Below, piece by piece: positions 16,081 to 24,133 of a stretch of DNA of 64,000 nt; the first letter of the stretch is position 1, and each line of letters opens with the position of its first letter. Origin of the DNA: Gammaproteobacteria bacterium (lineage in GTDB: Bacteria; Pseudomonadota; Gammaproteobacteria; Xanthomonadales; Marinicellaceae); the NCBI GenBank assembly GCA_030430025.1, contig JAUIGR010000007.1:1-64000 (forward strand), in the 5' to 3' direction. The position numbers and the translations under genes were made by a program. Under the pieces are notes generated by a model. The model was not told where the DNA came from. It searched no databases and saw only the letters and a list, made by a program, of their open reading frames with translations.

Positions 16081-17139
16081 TTATAAACCACCTGCTTGTG
16101 GTTGTGGAATCTGGCATTTTAGTTGTAAGTTTTTCAGGCGCTTGAGAATGGGTTTAGTAGCATAGCATTGGTTATTTACATCAACTACTACTGCGTTCTT
16201 AATGTTTAGTTTTTGTGCTATCTGAAACCAATTTTTGCCAGCCACAACTAAAGCAGTGGCTGCTGCGTCTGAGTGCATACCATTGTCAGAAATGACTGTT
16301 GCAGAAATTATATGATTTACTGGCCAATAATTTCTGGGGTCGATAATATGGGCATAGCGCTTACCATTGAATGCTTTGAATCGTTGGTAGTTGCCGGATG
16401 TAAATATGGCTTCATTGTTTTTGGCCTCAAGAGATGCAAGAACTTGAGAATCTTTCGGAGATTGAATACCGATGACCCAGGGTGTATTGCCTTTTTGACC
16501 TAAGGTGAGTAAATCACCACCGGCATTGATAATGGCATGCTTGATGCCGTACGATCGAATGATTTTGGCAGCTTGATCGACTGCATAACCTTTGGCTAAG
16601 CCGCCTAAATCAAACCAAACATGACGATTTTGACTGTGTAGTTTTTGACCTGTCCAGATCAAATCAGTTGTTTGAGGGGCTTCTGCTAACAAGGCATCAA
16701 TGGCTTGTTTCTTTGGAGGAGGTTCAGTTAAAGGGTATTCGTCACTATGAAATCCCCACAGATGAATCACCTCACCCATCACGGGGTTGAATAAACCATC
16801 AGACTGTTTGCTTAACAAAATGCTTTTTTGCAATACAGCATACTCATCATTTGAAAGATTAACTGATTTGCCTGCTCGGAGTTTGGTATTGATATCCATG
16901 AGGCGACCAGGTTTCCAGGCATGCCATTGGTAATGCATTTTATTTAATTCTTTCTTGATTTCAGTAACCGCTTGATTGGCTGCTGATTTATCATCAGTCC
17001 AGAGCACAATGTCAACCACCGTACCAAAAACAAACATTTGATGTCTGATGCTATGATCTTCAGTTTTTCTGGAAAATAAATTTGAAGTGATCAAGATGAT
17101 TCCGATTGTGATGGTGAGAATGGATAAAGAGATTTTCAT
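16081..17139 (-). CDS. apbE: FAD:protein FMN transferase (ApbE)
   Basis: A 352-residue protein. It attaches FMN covalently to threonine in flavoprotein targets such as NqrB, NqrC and RnfG, and acts in the periplasm. Residues 4-22 form an N-terminal membrane or signal segment. Family motifs are present: FGTVVDIVLW near the start, DLGGLAKGYAVDQA, INAGGDLLTLG, HIIDPRN and the metal-binding SDAAATAL. No lipobox cysteine is seen, so it is probably membrane-anchored or cleaved and not lipidated. No Nqr or Rnf genes are in the window. It is the first gene of a probable pair with the nucleoside transporter. Confidence 0.92.
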   Translation of the reverse strand: MKISLSILTITIGIILITSNLFSRKTEDHSIRHQMFVFGTVVDIVLWTDDKSAANQAVTEIKKELNKMHYQWHAWKPGRLMDINTKLRAGKSVNLSNDEYAVLQKSILLSKQSDGLFNPVMGEVIHLWGFHSDEYPLTEPPPKKQAIDALLAEAPQTTDLIWTGQKLHSQNRHVWFDLGGLAKGYAVDQAAKIIRSYGIKHAIINAGGDLLTLGQKGNTPWVIGIQSPKDSQVLASLEAKNNEAIFTSGNYQRFKAFNGKRYAHIIDPRNYWPVNHIISATVISDNGMHSDAAATALVVAGKNWFQIAQKLNIKNAVVVDVNNQCYATKPILKRLKNLQLKCQIPQPQAGGL

Positions 17140-17164
17140 ATATTGTTAATAATAAGGGTACATT

Positions 17165-17474
17165 TAGTCAGTTCTGAAAAAGTCCTTCCTGGCCTTTTCC
17201 AGCATTGGTCAAAAAAACACTTAAGCGCAAAAGTGTGATTTTGCTGATGTTTTTTGACCTTACTTGAGCCTGATGGCTCAAGGTGGCACGTCCCTGTGCC
17301 ACACCATCGACCATAAAAAAGTTTCTGGAAAACTTTTTCACGTTAGCTTGAGAGCCGCATGGAAGCGGCGAATAAAAATGCATTGAGACACCTGTTTCCT
17401 GGTCGAAAAAATGTGCAAAATTGAAGTAACTCTTTATATTTAACAATAAGTTATGCATTTTTCAGGTTCGACTA
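17165..17474 (+). repeat. Family A structured repeat, full-length copy A3
   Basis: The element starts with TTAGTCAGTTCTGAAAAAG and ends with TTTTTCAGGTTCGACTA, which are imperfect inverted repeats. Between them at least five hairpins follow each other: GGTCAAAAAA/TTTTTTGACC (17207-17259), TTGAGCC/GGCTCAA (17264-17281), GTGGCAC/GTGCCAC (17283-17302), AAAAAGTTT/AAACTTTTT (17316-17338) and GCCGC/GCGGC (17354-17369). Copies or parts occur at 1-173, 11765-11890, about 13869-13990 and 41690-41731. A 96-codon open frame runs through it on the minus strand but has no sign of being a real gene. Confidence 0.85.
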
Positions 17475-17760
17475 TTTACTCGCTGTTGTGTAATTCATTC
17501 CAATAAAGTTAAATATTTTGCCCTTAGTGTGGTTGTGATATAAAGCATTACTGGTGGATTCTACTTGCAAGTGCAACGGACTATAACATTTAGATAATAC
17601 TTCAAGGGGAGTCAGGTTGCCAAATTAATGCATATTATCGATATAACTGCTCGGTTTAAGTGGCTTTGAGGTGAACTTTATCCTCGTTAGCCTGATTTTA
17701 GACGTAATTGTCCTTTAGTTTTTGAATGTCTTTAAAAATATTCATGCCGCACTTGATAAG
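17475..17760. other. Gap with unidentified decayed DNA upstream of the beta-helix fragment
   Basis: No intact gene was seen. On the minus strand a short frame reads FGNLTPLEVLSK, resembling the tail of integrase-type transposases, and another reads MDSLIKCGMNIFKDIQKL before a stop. The block TGGATTCTACTTGCAAGTGCAAC looks like the kind of end seen on insertion sequences. These suggest that mobile DNA removed the 5' part of the beta-helix gene, but none of them is conclusive. Confidence 0.3.
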
Positions 17761-17777
17761 GCTATCCATCATCCTAT

Positions 17778-18302
17778 ATGCCATATTTCTTAATGCAAAA
17801 CTCTGTCATTACCAATAACGGTGATGGGGGCAATGAAGAGTATACAGATGGGTTCTTATTCTATGCTGATGTAAAAGCAAAAGTCGATTTGAACTACAAC
17901 ACCATCGCTGGGAATGATGTGATTGGTCCACTGATCTATAACATAGGTGATGAAGTGACTACATCTGCTGTATCCAGCATCATTGATGAAGACAATGATT
18001 TGTATTTTGGATTTGATGGTGCTTATTTGTTATCAGAGTGTTTGTTAGTTAAAAACAAAGGTGGCATTATTTTGCCACCACCCGCAGATATTCAGGTTGG
18101 TGATGCCGAGAACGGTGATTACCATTTAACGGCTGACTCTCCTGCCATAGACTTTTGTGGCCAAATGGTTGAAGGTGATTTTGATAAAGATGGCAATCCC
18201 CGCGGTTTTGACGATATTAAAGTTGATCAATTCGGAACTTATGATTTAGGAGCCTATGAATACATAGGCAGTGACATCATCTTTAAAGACGGATTTGAGT
18301 GA
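17778..18302 (+). pseudogene. 3' fragment of a secreted beta-helix (choice-of-anchor Q type) protein with C-terminal DGFE tag
   Basis: The 174-residue open frame lacks a signal peptide, and an in-frame stop lies 19-21 bases before the first ATG. The content is typical of the end of right-handed beta-helix surface proteins: MQNSVITNNG, then GDYHLTADSPAID, then DKDGNPR and YDLGAYEY. The last residues are SDIIFKDGFE. The preserved tag and the missing export signal say that this is a truncated copy of a larger secreted protein. No Shine-Dalgarno sequence is visible, so expression is unlikely. Confidence 0.7.
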
Positions 18303-18566
18303 TTCGACATCGATGAACTTGTTTGTTAATTTAAGCAAGAGCAACAGTACGCATCTTACTTTTTTAGGCAACTTCTCAATCGTTGCACTTATAAATGGAA
18401 CTCAGAACCAAAAAATAAGCTGAATGTTCAAATATTGCATTGATAATATTGGTTGGTGACTGTGAACAATAGATAACACGCTTGATTTATGATTTTTTCT
18501 GTCCGCGAACAACCCATAGATCACAAGCTTGCAATCTTACACTCAATTGCTTGTAATATAGTCAAA

Positions 18567-18604
18567 CAGACATTAAATGTTGCTCTTTCTAAGTTTAATG
18601 TCTG
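18567..18604. terminator. Perfect 11-bp hairpin in the convergent gap 18303-18682
   Basis: CAGACATTAAA (18567-18577) pairs exactly with TTTAATGTCTG (18594-18604) around a 16-base loop, followed by ATTTTAT. A second exact hairpin, TTATCAAAGA/TCTTTGATAA (18671-18699), spans the stop codon of the VPS10-like gene on the minus strand. Neither has a long T-run. They may end transcription from both sides of this 380-base gap, which shows no gene. Confidence 0.4.
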
Positions 18605-18682
18605 ATTTTATCGACTCTTTTAGTTATCTTCTTTCTAAACAACAATCGCTAAGGTCTTTTTAAATTACTATTATCAAAGACT

Positions 18683-21600
18683 TTAAGCATCTTTGATAAA
18701 ATCTGAAAAAGATTTTATTTCAACTGATTGACCAGAATTAATAAAAGTGCTGATTTCATTTTTATAGATAGTTTCAAAAGTTTTCTTCGCGGTATCAAAA
18801 CGTTCACTGATTAATTTCATATTGGCTTTTTCAGGAGCAGAAGGCGGTGCAAAGCCACCAGTAACCTTGCTATACAGATCCGCAAGGTCTTCACGTAATC
18901 GATTTTCTGCACTGCCAACATAATTGTCTCCGGAGGTGATCACCAATGTTTCTTTCAGTGCTTGCAGTTTATCAACAAGATTATTGTGTTCGTTCTTATC
19001 AGTTGCAGCCTCTATATAAGAGTCTATTCTATAGACTAGATATGCTAGATCCTGATTCATATCATACAAACGCATGGTTGCTTCATAGAGCTCACTTCTT
19101 TGTTTATCTGAGTACGGAGAATCAGGTGAGTTTTGCAGCTCTATTTCTGTTTCATAACTCTCTTTGCCCTTGGTAAAAACAACTTTATAGACTCCTGCCG
19201 GAGCTCTTGGAGCTGTGAATCCACCAAATGCAAAAGTTTTTGCTTTTGCCAGTTTAGGTCGTTTTAATAGACCATTCCAGCTGACAGTATTAATGCCTTT
19301 GGCTTTGCTTGCGGGTAGTTCAGTGACCAACTTGCCTTGTGAGTCAAAGATTTCCATTTTGGTTTTGCCAAAGATGTGTTTTTTCTGTAAATAGTAAACA
19401 ATTTTGGCATTGCGATCTGGGTTTGGACCGACAAATTCCATTTCTGAGCTGTAACCACCGAAGCCACTTTCTTCTCTGATGATCATCGGTTTGGATTCAA
19501 AAAAGTGGACCTTTTTGGTCAGAACTTCTGGTGTAATTTGTCGAAGTGGTGTGACATCATCCAGAATGATAACGCCACGTCCATGAGTTGCCATCACGAG
19601 ATCTGCCTCTCGTTTCTGCATATCCAGATAGTGAATGGCCACTTCAGGCATATTATTCTTAAAGTGACTCCAGTTGGCGCCACCATCAATAGAGACAAAC
19701 AAGCCCCGCTCTGTTCCTAAAAAGAGTAGGTTTGGATTTTCAAAGTCTTCCTGGAAAGCTCTGGCAAAACCTTTGATATCAGCAGTTACAATAGAATTCC
19801 ATGTCGTTCCATAGTCTGTGGTTTTGTAGACATAAGGTTCCATATCACCGGAAGTGTGACCATCAAAGACAGCATAGGCTGTGGCTTTGTCATGATGGCT
19901 GGCTTCAATATGGTAGACCCAAGTGCCTTTGGGAAGATTTGGTATGTTGTTTTCCACACTTTTCCACTTTTTGCCGCCATTCCTGGTGACTTGGACCCGA
20001 CCATCGTCAGTGCCGACCCAAATGACTTTTTCATTCATTGGCGACTCAGCGATGGTGAAGATGGTTCCATAGGTTTCTGCACCTGAGTTGTCTTTAGAAA
20101 GACCACCTGAATTCTCTTGATCTTGTTTTTCTGGATCGTTGTAAGTCAGATCTTTTGATAGCTTTTTCCAGGAGTCACCTGTGTCATTGGAGCGATAAAG
20201 AAATTGACTGCCCATATAGATACGATCAGGGTTGTTTGGACTTTGGACGATAGGCGCATTCCAATTAAAACGTAATTTAGGATCACCTTTTTCTTTCAAA
20301 GGTTGAATAGTTTTCACTTCGTCGCGGTCGAGGTTGTAACGCCAAACATTTTTTGCTCCTTGCATTTCCGAATAGATAATGTTTTTGGTTGGATGTCTCA
20401 AAACCCTAAAGCCATCACCAAAACCTATGTTTTCCCAGTCTCGGGCTTCAATTCCGCCAGGAGAATAAGAGGGCCCGTACCAGCTACCGTTGTCTTGTAG
20501 CCCTCCATAAACATTATAAGGCGTCTGGTTATCAATACTGACATGATAGTACTGGGATAAAGGCAGGTTTTCTACGATTTCCAGGGTTGTGGCACCATCC
20601 CAGGATCGGTACAATCCACCATCGGTGGCCACATAAACGCGATCTGAATCATTAATATCAAATACGATATCATGGATGTCAGGATGCATTGGCCCCATGG
20701 TTTTAAATGTCTTTCCACCATCTCTGCTGATGGAGCCGTTATATCCACCTTTGACAACCACGTCGGGATTTCTAGGGTCTACTACAATTCTGGAAAAATA
20801 AAAGGGTCTGACGACCAACTCAAAATCACCGTTTAATCGAGTCCACGACTTGCCAGCATCATCGGATCTGTAAATCCCTCTATCAGATTCTTTTTCTGTT
20901 TCTAATACCGAGTAAATGATATCGCTGTTTGAAGGTGCTAAAGCCAACGCTATACGGCCTAATTTGCCTTCGGGAAAACCATTGTGAATTTTATGCCAAG
21001 TTTTCCCTGAATCGATTGATTTGTACAAGGCACTGTTGTGCCCACCAGAATTGAATGACCAAGCTGTACGTCTGAATTCCCACATTGATGTGTAAAGTAC
21101 ACTGGGGTCATTTGGGTCGATGATGATATCGGAACAGCCTGTGGTTTGATCAGTGTAAAGAATCTTTTCCCAAGTGCTTCCGCGGTCTGTTGATTTGTAA
21201 AGGCCTCGTTCTTCATTATCACTCCACAGAGCTCCCAACACGCAAACGTACACTTCATTGTGATTCTTAGGATTGATCTCGATGCCTGCAATTCGTTCTG
21301 AGTTTTCAAATCCTATAAATTCCCAGTTAACACCGCCATCATCAGATCGAAACAATCCATCACCTGTGGAAACAGAATTTCTGGTCCATGTTTCTCCAGT
21401 TCCCACCCAGATGGTTTTATCAGGTTGAACCGGATCCACTTTGACTACCCCAATAGATTGAACATGGTCATCAAAGATAGGTTCAAAAGAAGCACCGCCA
21501 TTTTGTGAACGCCAAACACCGCCGCCAGCAGATCCTACATAAATGATTCGATTGTTAGTCGGATGTACTTCGAGGTCATTGATGCGACCGCTCATGAGTG

Positions 21601-21754
21601 CCGGTCCAATCTGTCTGGCTTTCATATCGCCGAATAAAGCATCACCCTTTAACACTGGATTAGCAGCATGAGATGTACTCGCAATTAAAAATAATGCTAT
21701 GGAGATAGTACCTGGTTTTAATTTGATCTTACTAGGTTTCATGGTCTTTTCCAT
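18683..21754 (-). CDS. Large secreted VPS10/sortilin-type BNR-repeat protein
   Basis: A 1023-residue exported protein. A signal peptide occupies about residues 12-30, ending STSHA. Roughly eleven Asp-box motifs (for example SDDGGVNWEF, STDRGSTWEK, SDDAGKSWTR, SIDGGANWSH) are spread over residues 60-690 and predict two beta-propellers of the sortilin/VPS10 or xyloglucanase-like kind. After the last box comes THGRGVIILDD, then a beta-sandwich-like part and a helical C-terminus (about 880-1010). Such proteins are often annotated as glycosyl hydrolases without proof. The start may be the ATG at 21742, which has GGAAAAG upstream. It follows the LolA-like gene by 9 bases (upstream stop at 21764), so the two are one operon. 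Confidence 0.82.
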   Translation of the reverse strand: MEKTMKPSKIKLKPGTISIALFLIASTSHAANPVLKGDALFGDMKARQIGPALMSGRINDLEVHPTNNRIIYVGSAGGGVWRSQNGGASFEPIFDDHVQSIGVVKVDPVQPDKTIWVGTGETWTRNSVSTGDGLFRSDDGGVNWEFIGFENSERIAGIEINPKNHNEVYVCVLGALWSDNEERGLYKSTDRGSTWEKILYTDQTTGCSDIIIDPNDPSVLYTSMWEFRRTAWSFNSGGHNSALYKSIDSGKTWHKIHNGFPEGKLGRIALALAPSNSDIIYSVLETEKESDRGIYRSDDAGKSWTRLNGDFELVVRPFYFSRIVVDPRNPDVVVKGGYNGSISRDGGKTFKTMGPMHPDIHDIVFDINDSDRVYVATDGGLYRSWDGATTLEIVENLPLSQYYHVSIDNQTPYNVYGGLQDNGSWYGPSYSPGGIEARDWENIGFGDGFRVLRHPTKNIIYSEMQGAKNVWRYNLDRDEVKTIQPLKEKGDPKLRFNWNAPIVQSPNNPDRIYMGSQFLYRSNDTGDSWKKLSKDLTYNDPEKQDQENSGGLSKDNSGAETYGTIFTIAESPMNEKVIWVGTDDGRVQVTRNGGKKWKSVENNIPNLPKGTWVYHIEASHHDKATAYAVFDGHTSGDMEPYVYKTTDYGTTWNSIVTADIKGFARAFQEDFENPNLLFLGTERGLFVSIDGGANWSHFKNNMPEVAIHYLDMQKREADLVMATHGRGVIILDDVTPLRQITPEVLTKKVHFFESKPMIIREESGFGGYSSEMEFVGPNPDRNAKIVYYLQKKHIFGKTKMEIFDSQGKLVTELPASKAKGINTVSWNGLLKRPKLAKAKTFAFGGFTAPRAPAGVYKVVFTKGKESYETEIELQNSPDSPYSDKQRSELYEATMRLYDMNQDLAYLVYRIDSYIEAATDKNEHNNLVDKLQALKETLVITSGDNYVGSAENRLREDLADLYSKVTGGFAPPSAPEKANMKLISERFDTAKKTFETIYKNEISTFINSGQSVEIKSFSDFIKDA

Positions 21755-21763
21755 TACTTATTT

Positions 21764-22564
21764 TTAATCGTTTTCCGGTGTTTTAGATGCAGTTTTTTCA
21801 GCTTCTTCAGTTACTGGTGTTTCTAATGGCATAGCAAAATCAGATTCTGAAACGGTAGGGTTGAGCTCAACTGTTTTTAACACCATTGTAGTTTCAGGAC
21901 CATCTTTGATGCCTTGGGTTAGAGAAAATGGGAAAAACAACCCGTCCACTTCCTGATAATCACTGAGTTTGCTTTCATTGATTTTACCTTTCATTGGTCC
22001 TTGCTGAATTTGAGTTTCTATCAAAACAGGAACAAACGCTTCTGTGTCAAAATAATAATAACTGACGTCCTCTATTTTTTGTCCGTCAATTGTGATCGGT
22101 TCTTTCACCAATTTAACTTTATAGGTGTCTGATCCATCTTTAGTTTCGGTTCCTAAAAGTTCAACTGCATAGCCTTTTTCTTTCCATCCAATAAAGGGGA
22201 AAGGAAAATCATTGCTCTCGAGTTTTTGATTTTCTGTGGATTCTGCATCTGACCTTTCAGCTTTCATTGTCATGAAGTTTGTGTTCCACATTGATTCACC
22301 ATCAAACACACCCTGTTTGATCTCTTTACCTTGAAATGAAAAATTCATGTATTGGCGTCCGTCTTTCAGATTGACAACTTCAAATGGGAAGACCATTCCT
22401 TGTTGATTGAACTCTCCTGACATTTTAATACCTTTTACATCGTTCCAGGCTTGTATACCACCAGTGTTATCAATGTATCCCTGAATGATTTCATTAACAT
22501 CAACAGCATGAACTGAGGTGAACGTCATCATTGAGATTACAATCAAATTGATTTTGTTTTTCAT
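21764..22564 (-). CDS. LolA-like outer-membrane lipoprotein-sorting family protein
   Basis: A 266-residue periplasmic protein. Residues 1-20 are a signal peptide ending SVHA. The mature part, with EIIQGYIDNTGGIQAWNDVKGIKMSGEF and later repeated long strands, fits the half-barrel LolA/LolB/LppX superfamily that carries lipids. The acidic tail (residues 235-266) appears unstructured. I start at the ATG of MKNKINL; the in-frame upstream candidate is a TTG and would spoil the signal peptide. It is transcribed just before the VPS10-like gene with 9 bases between, so it probably serves that protein or its cargo. The gene diverges from the serine hydrolase at 22786. Confidence 0.78.
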   Translation of the reverse strand: MKNKINLIVISMMTFTSVHAVDVNEIIQGYIDNTGGIQAWNDVKGIKMSGEFNQQGMVFPFEVVNLKDGRQYMNFSFQGKEIKQGVFDGESMWNTNFMTMKAERSDAESTENQKLESNDFPFPFIGWKEKGYAVELLGTETKDGSDTYKVKLVKEPITIDGQKIEDVSYYYFDTEAFVPVLIETQIQQGPMKGKINESKLSDYQEVDGLFFPFSLTQGIKDGPETTMVLKTVELNPTVSESDFAMPLETPVTEEAEKTASKTPEND

Positions 22565-22785
22565 GAGATTTAATTTTTTGAGGTTAAAAGACAAAGCATC
22601 ATACGAATTTTATTTGAACAAAACCATATGCTCATAGTCATATGCTTTATGACGGGAGTTTACAAGCATACAAAGGGTCAACCTTTATTCAGTGGATAAA
22701 TCATTGTGACTGATTTCCTATATCTTTATGTGAATGGTATGGGCGATAATGACCGATATTGAAGTTACATTAAAGATAGATTTCC

Positions 22786-23898
22786 ATGTTTAAGTTATTG
22801 TTGCTCATCTTCTCGATCTTTTTTTCTTTGAAAACATCAGCATCTATTTTTTCACCCGAGGTTGTCAAAGAAGTTAAGCAAAGGGTTATACATCAATATA
22901 ATCCTGGTATTGTAATCGCTTATTTTGATGGTTATCAGGTCGATTATCTTATCGAAGGTTATGCTAACTTGGCGCAAAGAAAACCACTGACCAAAGACAC
23001 TGTATTTGAAATAGGTTCTATAACTAAGACGATGACATCGCTGCTTTTGGCCGATGCTGTTATCAAAGGAGAGTTGATATTAGACCAACCGATTACTTCC
23101 CTTTGGCCAGATATTGCCAGTCAGCAAGTCAGTCATCAGATTACGTTAAAGCAATTGGCGACACACACTTCTGGGCTGCCAAGGTTACCTAGTAACTTGA
23201 CAACTTTAGGTAACTTCATTGGTTTAGTGAGGAATGATCCCTACGCTTTTTATGATCGTGATGATTTAGTGGGTGCTCTTTCAAAACAAAAAGTGGATGC
23301 AAATGCTGGATACAGTTATTCTAATTATGGTGCTGGCTTGTTAGGCGAGTTACTGGCTATTCACTATGGCCTTTCTTATGAGCAATTAATACAACAACGG
23401 GTGTTTAATCCTTTAGGTATGACTCAAAGTTATGCTGATAGCGCTCAGGTACCCTCAGATTTAAAGGCTACTGGTTATGCAGGTGATGATGAAGTTTCAT
23501 CATGGCATTTTAAGGCCCTTGCTGGCGCGGGAGCAGTAAATACTAACATCAAAGATTTGATGACTTATGGACTGGCTATACTCCATGCTGATAATGATCA
23601 ACTCAAAGAGGCCATCAAATTAAGTAAACAAATTCATTATCAGAGCAAAAAATTAACACTTGGTTTGGGCTGGCATTTCAGCAAGAATGCTTTATGGCAT
23701 AATGGTGGTACGGGTGGTTTTCGAAGTATTTTGATTATCGATCCAGAACAAAACAAAGTGGTAGCAGGTATTACCAACCAATCAGAACATAACATAGAAG
23801 ATATTGTAAAACATATACTATGGCCCGAAAAATCTTTTAGAACATACGATTATCCGGTCAACATTGAAATATCTGCTTTAAAAGTCTATGAAGGATAA
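22786..23898 (+). CDS. Serine hydrolase of the class C beta-lactamase fold, C-terminally truncated
   Basis: A 370-residue exported enzyme with a signal peptide at residues 1-19. The catalytic SxxK motif is SITK (in FEIGSITKTM), the YxN motif is YSN, and the third motif is HNGGTGG. This set is found in AmpC-like penicillin-binding proteins, esterases and D-aminopeptidases, so the substrate cannot be told. The frame ends in KVYEG followed by TAA, exactly where relatives continue into a beta-rich C-terminal domain, and the missing domain is still recognisable downstream (see 23899-24133). The catalytic domain is intact, so the shortened protein may still be active. No BlaI operator precedes it. 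Confidence 0.82.
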   Translation: MFKLLLLIFSIFFSLKTSASIFSPEVVKEVKQRVIHQYNPGIVIAYFDGYQVDYLIEGYANLAQRKPLTKDTVFEIGSITKTMTSLLLADAVIKGELILDQPITSLWPDIASQQVSHQITLKQLATHTSGLPRLPSNLTTLGNFIGLVRNDPYAFYDRDDLVGALSKQKVDANAGYSYSNYGAGLLGELLAIHYGLSYEQLIQQRVFNPLGMTQSYADSAQVPSDLKATGYAGDDEVSSWHFKALAGAGAVNTNIKDLMTYGLAILHADNDQLKEAIKLSKQIHYQSKKLTLGLGWHFSKNALWHNGGTGGFRSILIIDPEQNKVVAGITNQSEHNIEDIVKHILWPEKSFRTYDYPVNIEISALKVYEG

Positions 23899-24133
23899 TA
23901 CTACAACAAAAGAATCAATCAAGCGGTCAAAACCCACCTCAAAAATGGACGTTTGATGATTCAGTTCCCAGAACAACCGCATTATTCATTAAACTTATCT
24001 GGGAAATGACCTATTGACTGTTGACTTTCTTAAAAAACGGATTCAATTTAAAGACAATACATCTGGATTTTTCAAACAATTACTGTTTAATGGTTGGGGA
24101 AGTGAGTTGGTTTACCAACGTGTTGATCATTAG
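23899..24133 (+). pseudogene. Decaying C-terminal domain of the upstream serine hydrolase
   Basis: Reading on in the same frame past TAA (23896-23898) gives YYNKRINQAVKTHLKNGRL and PEQPHYSLNLSGK before a TGA. Shifting by one base inside GGG at 24001-24003 continues as NDLLTVDFLKKRIQF, then DNTSGFFKQLLF and SELVYQRVDH, with a stop at 24131-24133. The pattern Y-x-G-x-Y, NGRL, Y-x-L, I-x-F-x-x-D and a final RV is typical of the extra domain of this hydrolase family. One nonsense change and one single-base insertion would explain the break. The restored stop overlaps the convergent kmo stop. Confidence 0.75.

Noticed and set aside
17168-17458. A 96-codon open frame on the minus strand inside the full family A repeat
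   Set aside because: It runs across several hairpins, has no ribosome site, and equivalent frames are broken in the partial copies. It is a by-product of the repeat.
17475-17760. A possible insertion-sequence end and transposase tail
   Set aside because: The short frames (FGNLTPLEVLSK and others) are too short and broken to name a family, so they are mentioned only as debris.
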